Below the pieces are notes generated by a model that searched no databases, had not been told where the DNA came from, and worked only from the letters and a program-made list of their open reading frames with translations. The position numbers and the translations under genes are program-made. A stretch of DNA of 64,000 nt from Desulfobacterales bacterium (GTDB lineage: Bacteria; Desulfobacterota; Desulfobacteria; Desulfobacterales; SpSt-501), in contig JAUQXK010000089.1 in NCBI GenBank assembly GCA_030834695.1, forward strand, positions 62,001-126,000, in the 5' to 3' direction. Below, one piece after another: positions 36,450-45,886 of the stretch. Positions within the stretch are counted from its first letter, which is position 1. Each line of letters starts with the position of its first letter.

Positions 36450-38108
36450 ATGGATCAAATGCGGCTGCTCTTGGCTCTTGTGCTTTCATTTCTGGTCTTC
36501 ATGCTTTGGAATGTTTTCTTTGGCCAGGAAGCCCAGCAAAAACCTGCACCTCAACTCCGGCAGGAAGCTCAAAAAGAAGAAAAGAGTGAATCGGTCACCC
36601 CTGCGCCAGCACCGCCTGCCGTTACCAAGCCGGTATTGGAAAGTGCGGCGACGCTTAAACCGGAGAGGCCATCTCGTCAGATCTCGGTTGAAACGCCGCT
36701 TTATAAAGCCATGCTCTCCGAGAAAGGCGCCGGGATCAGCAGCTTTATTCTAAAAAAGTTCCGCGCGGCCGCTGGCGCAAACGCGCCTTTAATGAATCTT
36801 CTTCCCGACAACAGCACCATGGATGGGCTGCTCGTGGGACTGTCCAGCAAGAGCGCGGGCGCCTTTGAAAATGAACTGTTCCAGGCAAACCTTGACGGCG
36901 ACCAGCTAAGCCTTACCGATGGAACCCGGGAAATCGTTTTTAGCTCAACAAATCAAAGCGGGCTGCAAGTCGATAAGGTCTACCGGTTCGCTGCTGACTC
37001 ATATGCTATCGGCTTTGAAGTCCGTTTAACTAACCATACCGATCAGCAGGTAAAAGACGGCCTTGTCGTCGCGCTTCGAAATTCATTTCCAACTAAAAAG
37101 AATTCCCAAGCCTTTGAAGGCCCCGCAGCGCTGGTCAACCGCAGCATCGAGCAGATCCCTGTTGATGAAATCGAGAAAAAAGGCCACCTAAACGGTCAGA
37201 TCAGTTGGGTGGCCCTGGAGTCTCGTTATTTTGCAACCAGCCTGATGCCGCTCAAAGATCAGGAAGCCGCCGTTCGTTTTACGGTGCTACCCGGTCATGT
37301 GGTGGAAGCACAGTATGTCGAACCCGAGCTCACACTCGCTCCCCGAAGCCGCAACATTTTTGAATATCAACTGTTTTTCGGCCCTAAAAGCATGAATGCC
37401 GTCAAGCAGGTCGGGCATGAACTGTCGCGGATTGTCGATTTCGGAACTTTCGATGTCCTTGCCAAGCCCTGCCTGTGGCTGATGAACTATCTCTATGCCA
37501 TCATTCCAAACTACGGCGTGGCCATAATCATTCTGACGCTACTCAGCAAAATTCTTCTCTGGCCGCTCGGCACCAAGAGTTACAAGTCCATGAGTCAAAT
37601 GAAGAAACTGCAGCCACTGATTCAGGAACTGCGAGGAAAATACAAGAATGACCGAAAAAAAATGAACGAAGAGATCATGCGCCTGCACCGAACTTACAAT
37701 ATCAACCCGTTAGGCGGTTGCTTACCCATGCTGGTTCAGATCCCGGTCTTTTTTGCACTATACCGCATGCTCGACCAAGCGATCGAGTTGCGTCATGCTC
37801 CTTTTATCTGGTGGATTAACGATCTTTCCGCTCCGGACCGGCTTTTTCATTTCGATTTCTCCATTCCCTTCATGGAACCACCTTATGGAATTCCGGTTCT
37901 TACCCTTGTCATGGGAGCGACCATGTTTTGGCAGCAGAAAATGACGCCGCCGGCCGGTGACCCGGCTCAGGCCAAGATGATGATGCTGATGCCGGTGGTG
38001 TTCACTTTTATCTTTATAAATTTTTCAGCCGGCCTGGTTCTTTACTGGCTGATCAACAACGTTCTTTCCATCGGTCAGCAATATTATACTCAAAAAAAAT
38101 TCGGGTAA
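36450..38108 (+). CDS. yidC: Membrane protein insertase YidC
   Basis: A 552-residue Oxa1-family insertase. It has an N-terminal helix (about 5-25), a large periplasmic domain (about 60-340) as in Gram-negative YidC, and five C-terminal helices starting near YAIIPNYGVAIIILTLLSKI, with the conserved LGGCLPMLVQIPVFFALYRML. It inserts inner-membrane proteins alone or with SecYEG. The periplasmic domain and the length show a diderm host. It follows yidD by 94 bases. Confidence 0.97.
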   Translation: MDQMRLLLALVLSFLVFMLWNVFFGQEAQQKPAPQLRQEAQKEEKSESVTPAPAPPAVTKPVLESAATLKPERPSRQISVETPLYKAMLSEKGAGISSFILKKFRAAAGANAPLMNLLPDNSTMDGLLVGLSSKSAGAFENELFQANLDGDQLSLTDGTREIVFSSTNQSGLQVDKVYRFAADSYAIGFEVRLTNHTDQQVKDGLVVALRNSFPTKKNSQAFEGPAALVNRSIEQIPVDEIEKKGHLNGQISWVALESRYFATSLMPLKDQEAAVRFTVLPGHVVEAQYVEPELTLAPRSRNIFEYQLFFGPKSMNAVKQVGHELSRIVDFGTFDVLAKPCLWLMNYLYAIIPNYGVAIIILTLLSKILLWPLGTKSYKSMSQMKKLQPLIQELRGKYKNDRKKMNEEIMRLHRTYNINPLGGCLPMLVQIPVFFALYRMLDQAIELRHAPFIWWINDLSAPDRLFHFDFSIPFMEPPYGIPVLTLVMGATMFWQQKMTPPAGDPAQAKMMMLMPVVFTFIFINFSAGLVLYWLINNVLSIGQQYYTQKKFG

Positions 38109-38184
38109 TTTGCCAATCCGACGTTGACCGTAAATCCGATCCACAAGCCCTGTCCACTTGGCGACCGGATGGGTGTTGGTTGTT

Positions 38185-39594
38185 ATGGATGACTCCACCA
38201 TCGCCGCTATTGCCTCCCCCGCCGGCACCGGCGGCATCAGTATTGTAAAAATATCTGGACCGAGTTCCATCCCTATCGCTGCAAGCATCTTCAAGCCGGC
38301 CTCGAAGCCAAGCAGGGGCCAATTCATGCCTGTCAACTTTGAGTCTCATCGCCTATACTATGGCCACATCTTTGATGATAAAGGGGGACGATCTCTTGAC
38401 GAGGTTCTGCTGGCAGTGATGAGGGCCCCGCGAAGTTACACTTGCGAAGACATTGTGGAGATTAATTGTCATGGCGGAGCTGCAGCGGTTCGTGCGGTTT
38501 TAAAGCTGGTTTTGCGCAAAGGTGCGCGCTTGGCCGATCCTGGGGAATTCACTCGGCGCGCTTTTCTGAACGGGCGTATCGATCTCACCCAGGCCGAAGC
38601 AGTGATCGACATAATCAATGCTCGCACCGATCAAGCACTTGAGGCTGTCTCCGCTCAGGTTGGCGGTGCCTTACGGAGGGAGGTCGAGAACATTCGCAGC
38701 TTCTTAATAGACCGGCTTGCCCACAATGAAGCCGCCATCGACTTTCCAGAAGTGGAGGATGTGGAGCAACCCCCTGACGGGAATTTGACGAGTCAAAGCT
38801 TGAAGATAGAGGTCATCCAGCCGATAGAGCAGTTGCTCCGCAATTATTATGAGGGGAGAGTGATCCGTGAAGGATTGACGGTTGCTATTGTCGGACGACC
38901 TAATGTCGGCAAATCCAGCTTAATGAACCGACTCCTCTCAAGTGAGCGCGCAATAGTAACACCGCACCCCGGCACCACACGGGATGCCATTGAAGCTGAT
39001 TTGGTGATCCAAGGTATGCTGATCAGCCTATGGGACACAGCTGGACTACACAAATCCGCGGATCCGATTGAAGCTATCGGAATACAGAAAACCATTGAGC
39101 GCGCTGGGCAGGCGGATTTGATTCTATTTGTGATAGAGGCGCACCGGCCTCTCACTGCAGAAGATTATTCAATTTATCAAAAAATAAATTCCAAACCTAT
39201 TGTGTTCGTCTTAAACAAGATCGATCTCATAGACGAATACTCCCAGCCCAACATAATCCCTGGTGATTGGGTTGAAACATCACGAACACCTGTATCAGCC
39301 CTGAGTGGACAGGGGATTGAAGCTGTTCGGGAAGCGATTTTAAATTATACAATTGGAGATGGCCTCTTGGAAATGGCACCGGTGATCATTCCAAACCTGA
39401 GGCAAAAATCTCTTTTGGAACGGTGTGTTCAGGCGGTGGAAGCAGCTGCGGTCGGCCTTGAAAACAATGAATCGTATGAGCTAATCGACATTCATCTCAG
39501 GCAGGCACTTGACCGAATTGACGAGACCTTAGGGCTTAGCGCTAGAACGGAAATTATCGACAGTATCTTCAGTCGCTTCTGCATCGGCAAATAA
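38185..39594 (+). CDS. mnmE: tRNA uridine-5-carboxymethylaminomethyl modification GTPase MnmE
   Basis: About 469 residues. N-terminal tetrahydrofolate-binding domain (1-120, IASPAGTGGISIVKISG), helical domain, then an inserted G domain with GRPNVGKSS (237-245), a G3 motif DTAG and G4 NKID, and the C-terminal CIGK that carries the catalytic Cys. With MnmG it modifies U34 of certain tRNAs. The ATG at 38185 is chosen by homology; the frame opens at 38158. The usual jag gene is not between yidC and mnmE. Confidence 0.95.
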   Translation: MDDSTIAAIASPAGTGGISIVKISGPSSIPIAASIFKPASKPSRGQFMPVNFESHRLYYGHIFDDKGGRSLDEVLLAVMRAPRSYTCEDIVEINCHGGAAAVRAVLKLVLRKGARLADPGEFTRRAFLNGRIDLTQAEAVIDIINARTDQALEAVSAQVGGALRREVENIRSFLIDRLAHNEAAIDFPEVEDVEQPPDGNLTSQSLKIEVIQPIEQLLRNYYEGRVIREGLTVAIVGRPNVGKSSLMNRLLSSERAIVTPHPGTTRDAIEADLVIQGMLISLWDTAGLHKSADPIEAIGIQKTIERAGQADLILFVIEAHRPLTAEDYSIYQKINSKPIVFVLNKIDLIDEYSQPNIIPGDWVETSRTPVSALSGQGIEAVREAILNYTIGDGLLEMAPVIIPNLRQKSLLERCVQAVEAAAVGLENNESYELIDIHLRQALDRIDETLGLSARTEIIDSIFSRFCIGK

Positions 39595-39615
39595 GCATGG
39601 ATTTTAAATTGATAT

Positions 39616-39631
39616 TGTTTCACGTGAAACA
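39616..39631. promoter_or_regulatory. parS site 1 (chromosome partition)
   Basis: A perfect match to the 16-base parS sequence TGTTTCACGTGAAACA, bound by ParB. It lies 22 bases past the mnmE stop codon. Together with the next site it marks the origin-proximal segregation centre. Neither parA nor parB is in this window. Confidence 0.92.
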
Positions 39632-39663
39632 TTAAGGCTTGGCCGCGGAATAAATAATGCGGC

Positions 39664-39679
39664 CGTTTCACGTGAAACA
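39664..39679. promoter_or_regulatory. parS site 2 (chromosome partition)
   Basis: CGTTTCACGTGAAACA, one base off the consensus at the first position with the 14-base palindromic core intact. It is 48 bases from the first site, close to a whole number of helical turns (about 4.6 turns). Two neighbouring sites would favour ParB spreading. Confidence 0.88.
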
Positions 39680-39788
39680 CCGCCATTAATCCCTATCTTA
39701 TTTAGGGAGTTCCTAATGGGATTCCACCAATTTAGCCAATTTTGACTGGAAATGAGCCGGTCGTCCAACAAACGAGGGCAGGTGAACA

Positions 39789-40490
39789 ATGGGCTTTGAT
39801 TTCGCACCTTATTATGAAAAATATGAAAAACTTGTCGCTGCTTCTGATGCTGCATTTGAACGTGTAAAAAAGGCGCATGCCGAATGCGTAAGGTGCAGGG
39901 AAGGCTGTGCCGATTGCTGTCATGCAGTCTTTGACCTTACCCTGATTGAAGCACTTTACATAAACCACCGATTCAATCAGGAATTTAAAGGTATTGTCAA
40001 AGCCGAATTAGAGGAGAAAGCAAACCGAACCGACCGGCTCATGGCAAAGATCAAGCGTCGTGCGCAAGAGGACCTTCTCGCCGGAAGGTCCGAGGCGGAA
40101 ATCCTAACGGACTTGGCTAAGGAACGCGTCCGTTGCCCCCTACTGAACACCAGGGACCTATGCGACTTATATCAGTATCGCCCTTTGACGTGCAGATTCT
40201 ATGGGGTACCAACCGCGATCGGCGGAGGCGGCCACACCTGTGGGATGTCCGGATTCAGGGAAGGAGAAACCTACCCAACGGTCAATTTGGACACTATTCA
40301 CGCCCGGCTCCAGGAGATATCGGCTGAACTGATCCGCGACCTGAAATCTCGCTACATTAAGCTGGCAGACATTTTAGTTCCGTTATCGACGGCTCTTATT
40401 ACAGAATATGATGAGATCTACTTCGGGTTGAAGGAAGATCCGCCCGATGAGCCATCCCCAAAAAGGCAACGCTCAAGGAGGCATTCATGA
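39789..40490 (+). CDS. YkgJ-family cysteine-cluster protein
   Basis: A 233-residue protein. The motif CVRCREGCADCC (33-44) and later CPLL, CDLYQYRPLTCRFYG and HTCGMSG give the eight-Cys pattern of the YkgJ zinc or iron-sulfur family. The function is unknown. AGGGCAGGTGAAC-type sequence provides a ribosome site before the ATG. The stop overlaps the next gene in ATGA. Confidence 0.82.
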   Translation: MGFDFAPYYEKYEKLVAASDAAFERVKKAHAECVRCREGCADCCHAVFDLTLIEALYINHRFNQEFKGIVKAELEEKANRTDRLMAKIKRRAQEDLLAGRSEAEILTDLAKERVRCPLLNTRDLCDLYQYRPLTCRFYGVPTAIGGGGHTCGMSGFREGETYPTVNLDTIHARLQEISAELIRDLKSRYIKLADILVPLSTALITEYDEIYFGLKEDPPDEPSPKRQRSRRHS

Positions 40491-40846
40491 TCGAGTTATC
40501 ACTCGACGAGGCGGAGCGTCGCAAAAAAGCAGTATTTGATGGCATGTCGCCCCGTCGTCAGAAACATATCCTTAAACGGGGTTATGATAAGTGGGACCCG
40601 TTTGAAGAACCTAAGGATCCCATTGATATTCGTAAAGATAAGACCAGGCGCACCACTCAGGACCTCGTCCGTGAATTCCTCCAAACCCGCTCTGGTGAAG
40701 CGCAGAATAATTCCTATAACCGGGGTGTTCTGGAGATTGCTTTGGGCCTTGTCAATGGAGAGGATCGATTTAGAGGGATGTACGAGTTCGCTTGTTGGTA
40801 CCATGAACTTCTTATCAAGGAAGGCTTTTGCCAGACCACGACTTGA
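40487..40846 (+). CDS. Conserved hypothetical protein
   Basis: A 119-residue soluble, charged protein (MIELSLDEAERRKKAVFDGMS, then a helix-rich middle and MYEFACWYHELLIKEGF near the end). I do not recognise the family. It is translationally coupled to the YkgJ-type gene through an ATGA overlap, so the two probably act together. Its 3' end overlaps the convergent HNH gene by 32 bases. Confidence 0.7.
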   Translation: MIELSLDEAERRKKAVFDGMSPRRQKHILKRGYDKWDPFEEPKDPIDIRKDKTRRTTQDLVREFLQTRSGEAQNNSYNRGVLEIALGLVNGEDRFRGMYEFACWYHELLIKEGFCQTTT

Positions 40847-41198
40847 TGTAATCCTCCCATTCCATGGGCAGGAGCTGTTTTTTGGCGTTATTGCACACTT
40901 TACAGCATGGCACCACGTTGCCCTTGACGGTCTTACCGCCCCGCGAAATTGCAACGACGTGGTCCATGGTAAGTTCCCGCGGTGGAAAATTTCTGCTGCA
41001 ATAGTGACATCTCCCTTTGGCAAGCTGGCGTTTCCACCACTGACTTTCACGCAATTCTCGCGCTTTACCGCGCTCGCGCTTGAGATCCTCCTCTTCTGGA
41101 AGAAATAATGTCAGATTCTTTTCGGATTTTAATCTCATATTATTACTGATATCGCCAAGCCGTTCTTGTAAAAAATCGCTGGAACCGGTGCTTTTCAA
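40815..41198 (-). CDS. HNH endonuclease-domain protein
   Basis: A 127-residue protein with a compact HNH nuclease core: CHYCSRNFPPRELTMDHVVAIS, then GGKTVKGNVVPCCKVCNNAKK. The two CxxC pairs bind zinc and DHVV supplies the catalytic His. The rest is a charged helix. The start is uncertain: a TTG at 41198 overlaps the upstream stop (TTGA), an ATG at 41138 is an alternative. Role unknown; it might be a homing, phage-defence or repair nuclease. Confidence 0.75.
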   Translation of the reverse strand: MKSTGSSDFLQERLGDISNNMRLKSEKNLTLFLPEEEDLKRERGKARELRESQWWKRQLAKGRCHYCSRNFPPRELTMDHVVAISRGGKTVKGNVVPCCKVCNNAKKQLLPMEWEDYIKSWSGKSLP

Positions 41199-42022
41199 TC
41201 ATTGACGGTTCTCAACCAGCGCTTGATTGCATTTGTCAGGATTCGATAATACTCTGCAGATCCGCCAATCCCTACTCTTCCGAAAAAATAATTGATCTCC
41301 AGCAAAAAGGGAAGCGGGCTGCCTTTGCCTTCGCCGAAGATCACATCCAGCCCGGCTAAATTGACTCCAGTGCTACGACAAAAATGCGATACCAATTTCT
41401 CTGCCGCTTCCCTTGACGTAGGATCTCCAGCCTGGTCAATAACAGCGCCTTTTGATAAGTTCGCACGAAATCCACCTTGATCTTTGCAGGTTCGCCAGTA
41501 GGATATCATGCTGTCGCCTATAACCGCCACCCGCAGAGACCGGTTGCCAGACGGAATGTACTGTTGCAGCAGGAAACCGCTTTGCCCGGATGCCTCGCAA
41601 CGAGCAGCATGAACAATTAGTTGTTCCAGCTCACTTAATGATTGGACAAGAAACACGGTGTCTCCCTCTCCACCCCAGTCAAACTTGAAAACAAGGGGCA
41701 GGGTTGGAGATTCAAAACCGTAATAGCGACTGTTGAACTCGGCTAAGCTGTTGAAAATTTCGGTGGGCGGATGCGGTACGGATTTTTCAAGAAAAAGCCT
41801 GGCTTGGCCAACCTTGCCGGGATAACGAAAGCGAACATCATAGTTTGGGAAGACATTCGGGCAGTTATTTTTTGCCATGAAATAAAGTTGTTGCGGACAT
41901 CCTTGAGGTAAAATCACCGCTTGTGCGCTGCGTATAGCAGAAAGTTCTGAAGAACCCGGTTCCCGGCCGGCGCAGAGTATATTACGATCCGCTCTGAAAA
42001 GCGGGTGAAAGGATAGGATCAT
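41195..42022 (-). CDS. ATP-grasp superfamily protein (RimK-like)
   Basis: A 275-residue protein. It has an N-terminal segment with GREPGSSELSAIRSAQAVILPQG, an ATP-grasp core with LPLVFKFDWGGEGDTVFLV (ATP lysine region), QYIPSGNRSLRVAVIG, and a C-terminal metal-binding stretch LDVIFGEGKGSPLPFLLEINYFFG. It should use ATP to join a carboxylate to an amine. Its target is unknown. The gene comes before the HNH gene with a four-base TTGA overlap. Confidence 0.78.
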   Translation of the reverse strand: MILSFHPLFRADRNILCAGREPGSSELSAIRSAQAVILPQGCPQQLYFMAKNNCPNVFPNYDVRFRYPGKVGQARLFLEKSVPHPPTEIFNSLAEFNSRYYGFESPTLPLVFKFDWGGEGDTVFLVQSLSELEQLIVHAARCEASGQSGFLLQQYIPSGNRSLRVAVIGDSMISYWRTCKDQGGFRANLSKGAVIDQAGDPTSREAAEKLVSHFCRSTGVNLAGLDVIFGEGKGSPLPFLLEINYFFGRVGIGGSAEYYRILTNAIKRWLRTVND

Positions 42023-42283
42023 AAAATTTTATCGATGGCGTTTATCAGCACCTTTCGGAATCAACTTGGGACCGGGATTCTTTGTAACGTTAAGTACCAC
42101 GCATGGATAAAGCCAGACTTCAGTTCGGTATCATGCCTGCTCCGGCTGGCTCCAGTCAACACTTATCTGAAATTAAGTTTTATTGGAGAACGACCGCTCT
42201 TGCTTCGCATTAAGAGCTTGTTCTAAGTTAAAAAATCCCACTCTTCGTTGAAATGGATCGCGGGTTAGCAACTATCCTCGTTT

Positions 42284-45200
42284 TCAATAGTGGACTTCCA
42301 TCCAGTAAGTTACGCCCATTTTAGGCGCCTTTTCATTTAGTTGCTCGATACGGCCGGTTGACGAGCTCATGTATTTCCTCTCAAGTGGACTTTTTGGATT
42401 ACTCCCGATTTGTAGAATAGATGGAGGCTGTAAGTTCCCCATGAATTCTATTCCAGACGGAGGCAGCTCTTCACTGACTCCATCTTCATCAAAATCGATT
42501 TTAACGAGATCTTTGGCGTTGATGTTGCGATCACCGGAAATATCAAACAAGGCGCCCCCCGCAGCTCCACCGGTAAAAGCGTTCAGTTCCATAAAAATGG
42601 AATTGCCTCCCGGACCGCAGGGATCTTTGTTGGGTATGAATCCGATTGCCAAGAGGTGGCCATCGCGGATAATGACATCGCTGATTACTCGTTCACCAGA
42701 ATTCAGATCGAAATAATATCCGACGTCGTTATCCGTCGATTCAGAAGGATTAGGCTTCTGCCGGATAGGGTGATCTGTGTCCGGTTGAGTCTCCCATGAA
42801 AGTTTGGAGCTAGTAAGCACCCTGATGCGGTGTTCGATCCCGCCACTCTGCACAGTGAATAGCCTTTGGTTTTGCCGGAGGAGCTTGACAGTGGTTGGTT
42901 GATTGCTCAGCTGTGGAGAAATACTGCGGTTGAAACTCCCAATATACTCCAAGTCGTCGTCGTCACTCCATTTTTTGCTTTTTAGGGTGTAGACCCGATC
43001 GCCATAATCCCATATGCCGTAGACTGACTGCACCGAGTTGTCGTTGAAATCACTGTCTCCAAGATATCTTCCGGTAGCAAAACAAACGATGAAGCCATGT
43101 TTGTCCGGATGATACATCACATCCGGGCGAATCGTAATCGGTTGTATCGAACCGGCCGGACCTTTGGCTTGAAAAAGCGGCTGAGGTACCGAGTCTCTAT
43201 TGTATGCAACTTTCCATTGATCGGTATTCTTGTCGCTCAGGTCGAATTTCCAGAGTTTTCCGTGGAGGTCCCCGGCATAAATGAAATCGACTGTACCGTC
43301 GTAAGTGGCATCGATAGCAACAGGGCTGGAAAGGCCGTTTTCTGGACCTGGATCAGCGTCGATTTTCTTAACCAGATCACCGGTTGTGGGACATATGATA
43401 TAGAGAGCCGATTTGCCGCTTTCGCTGTTGTAGCCATTTCCAAAGATCACCACCCACGGGTAGCTGCTGCTATTTGACTTTACGATTACCGGCTTACTGA
43501 ATGAGTAGCCCATGTCTGGATCTGCGGATTTTGGAAACTCCCAAAGTACCCTGCCGGATAGCTCTGCCTCTGTCGAGAGATTCTTGGCTCCAGTAATATC
43601 CAAGCTGAAATAACCCTTGCCGCCTTTACCTAACCCGCCCACAAGCAATGTTTTCTGCCCAACGCCGCCTAACAGCCCTTCTCCCTTCTTAATGCTGGGA
43701 GTCAGGTCCACATAGAATTTATGTTTGTAACCAGGCTCTGCCAACAAGTGCAAATTTCCAAAAACCAGATTGGGCACATGTGCAAACAACTCCTGCCCGG
43801 TTTCGGCATTAAAAGCGTGCAACATACCGTCGTTGGCTCCGCAATAAACAACATCGCCTTCAAAAACTGGGGCTGAATTCACAATATCGCCCAATTTCTT
43901 GGAACGCAGCCGCCAACCGTTCACGTTTGCGCCGCGCAAGTAGTTAACCTTATTTGCAGGGTCTTCCTCCAGGGCGGCGCGCTGACTGTCGGTAAGAAAT
44001 CCCTCCCTGAAGGGAACCCCCTTGGTACCGGAGAATGTGCTGATCAGCCTTTTATCCCATTCCATGGTATCGAGTTGCTGGGCGGCGGACCATTTAATTG
44101 GATTGGCAATGATGTCGCCGCTATCCTGGTCGAGTCGGAACGCCCGCAAATCTCCGGTCCATTCATTGTCCTTATTGCTGAAGCTTGCCTGATAAATGTA
44201 GGTGTTGCTACGAATTTTCCCGAACAGAAAATCCCCATTTACCGTGACGGAAGACGCAGATCCGATCAGAATTTCCGATATCGCTTCCATCAGATCTTTA
44301 ATAGCGGCTGCCAGTTCTTGCGGATTGCCCGCATTTAAAAAATTCCCTCTGCCGTTCACCGTGGCGTGCCATAGATCATCAATGGTTTGCGGCGATCGAT
44401 CAGTATTAACTTCAGGCCAGGTTACCGGTTGCCCAGTCGCCTTATGTTCAAAAGCGGAATTGTAATCTGCAGGATTCAGGCTGCCGCTGACCCCAAAGGA
44501 AACAGCGTAAGTCACCATATGCTGATGAGCAGCCCTGTCGAATCTGCTGAGCGGAACCAAATTTGGCAACGTGCTGAGATCGTTGGTGTAATAATACATG
44601 GCGATGTCCGCGAGGCTATGAGAAAAAGCATCGGAATAAGGCGCACCTTTTTCTCCGTCGGCGTTGCCAACATAAGATGGTTTATGTGAAAGATCGCTAT
44701 AGTACCCATCTGTTAGAACTACAGCGAACGACTGCTGGCAACCCGCTCCTTCTCCCAGGCTCCCGTAGGGCTTAGGACCGGTAGTTCCGGCCAGAGATCC
44801 GGAGTTTTCTCTGTAGTAACGGCCGACTGCGTCGAGTCCTTCTTTAAGCGGAGTGCCGCCTTCAGACTGGTATTGATAAAGCTTTTCGATAAGAAGCGCC
44901 GTACTATCAACAATGTTAGCCCCCTGAGTAATCCGTATCGGTGCTAAAGGGCAGATGATGCGTCGATTGATCCCATAAATTCCAACCCGAACGTCGGAAA
45001 GAGTTTGAAGGACGGTTGCTATAGCGCTTTTAGCTACGAATTCCCTTCGACGATGATACGTAAACCAGTTTGAAAAATTCTGGCGCTCCTGGTCGTATGT
45101 TCGCCCCGTCACCACATCCAACGGCGGAGCGGTGTCTATGCTGAGACCACATACTTTTTCTGCCAGCCCGCTGCCCATTACCATTACCATATAATGCTTT

Positions 45201-45844
45201 ATAGATGATTCCGCTTTGTCAATAATAACCAGGTAAGGCCTGTTTGCTGAGGTTGAATAAACATAGTAGTGGGAATGGGGAATGATAACACTGTCTAAAT
45301 GTAAGGAAATCCCCGCCAGGTCAACTTGATGTCCGTCGGTTGAGGCTGGATGGGTTTTAGGTTTATCGACATCCGCATTCGGGAAGATGTTACTGGCGTA
45401 GCTGGGCCATGGCATGTAATTCACATTGGGATTGTAGTACATTACATTGACAGCGTACCATTGTGATTTCCAATACTTCCTGCCTTCCGATCCAGCATAC
45501 CAATCAGGCTGATCTGAGGCTTTGTAAACATTGTCGCCGGTATCATCGAAAAGGTAACAAAAACCGCGTTGATCCGAAGAATTGGTCGGATTAGGGAAAC
45601 TGCCGTCATACCCTCCGCGCACAAGGATATCAAAATTCATACTGCCGGAATCGTCCAATACAAACATGATGTTGGCCGGTGGCGGAAGAACACGAGTAAA
45701 CATAGGGCAATCGGATAGATCGATTTCCGCAACGACCGCTGGCGCGATTATCAGACCTATCGCTAAAAATACGAAAGCCGCTGAATGCAATAGACAAATC
45801 AAAACAACTTGAACAACCCGTAATGCAAGAGGTTCTTTTTTCAT
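42284..45844 (-). CDS. pilY1: Type IV pilus tip adhesin PilY1 (PilC family)
   Basis: A 1186-residue exported protein. After a signal peptide (about 1-39) comes a von Willebrand A domain beginning VLDDSGSMN (about 60-70, MIDAS), then a long middle, and the PilY1/PilC beta-propeller (about 640-1000) with IDATYDGTVDFIYAGDLHGKLW, the usual calcium-loop region. Near 1100 there is a DISGDRNINAKD element like a dockerin calcium loop. It is the last gene of a minor-pilin operon. PilY1 promotes pilus extension, adhesion and surface sensing. The base composition is less GC-rich than the first 30 kb. Confidence 0.9.
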   Translation of the reverse strand: MKKEPLALRVVQVVLICLLHSAAFVFLAIGLIIAPAVVAEIDLSDCPMFTRVLPPPANIMFVLDDSGSMNFDILVRGGYDGSFPNPTNSSDQRGFCYLFDDTGDNVYKASDQPDWYAGSEGRKYWKSQWYAVNVMYYNPNVNYMPWPSYASNIFPNADVDKPKTHPASTDGHQVDLAGISLHLDSVIIPHSHYYVYSTSANRPYLVIIDKAESSIKHYMVMVMGSGLAEKVCGLSIDTAPPLDVVTGRTYDQERQNFSNWFTYHRRREFVAKSAIATVLQTLSDVRVGIYGINRRIICPLAPIRITQGANIVDSTALLIEKLYQYQSEGGTPLKEGLDAVGRYYRENSGSLAGTTGPKPYGSLGEGAGCQQSFAVVLTDGYYSDLSHKPSYVGNADGEKGAPYSDAFSHSLADIAMYYYTNDLSTLPNLVPLSRFDRAAHQHMVTYAVSFGVSGSLNPADYNSAFEHKATGQPVTWPEVNTDRSPQTIDDLWHATVNGRGNFLNAGNPQELAAAIKDLMEAISEILIGSASSVTVNGDFLFGKIRSNTYIYQASFSNKDNEWTGDLRAFRLDQDSGDIIANPIKWSAAQQLDTMEWDKRLISTFSGTKGVPFREGFLTDSQRAALEEDPANKVNYLRGANVNGWRLRSKKLGDIVNSAPVFEGDVVYCGANDGMLHAFNAETGQELFAHVPNLVFGNLHLLAEPGYKHKFYVDLTPSIKKGEGLLGGVGQKTLLVGGLGKGGKGYFSLDITGAKNLSTEAELSGRVLWEFPKSADPDMGYSFSKPVIVKSNSSSYPWVVIFGNGYNSESGKSALYIICPTTGDLVKKIDADPGPENGLSSPVAIDATYDGTVDFIYAGDLHGKLWKFDLSDKNTDQWKVAYNRDSVPQPLFQAKGPAGSIQPITIRPDVMYHPDKHGFIVCFATGRYLGDSDFNDNSVQSVYGIWDYGDRVYTLKSKKWSDDDDLEYIGSFNRSISPQLSNQPTTVKLLRQNQRLFTVQSGGIEHRIRVLTSSKLSWETQPDTDHPIRQKPNPSESTDNDVGYYFDLNSGERVISDVIIRDGHLLAIGFIPNKDPCGPGGNSIFMELNAFTGGAAGGALFDISGDRNINAKDLVKIDFDEDGVSEELPPSGIEFMGNLQPPSILQIGSNPKSPLERKYMSSSTGRIEQLNEKAPKMGVTYWMEVHY

Positions 45845-45886
45845 ATAATGTTGATCTCCGTTGATAGCGATCTCGGGTTGTTCCGT

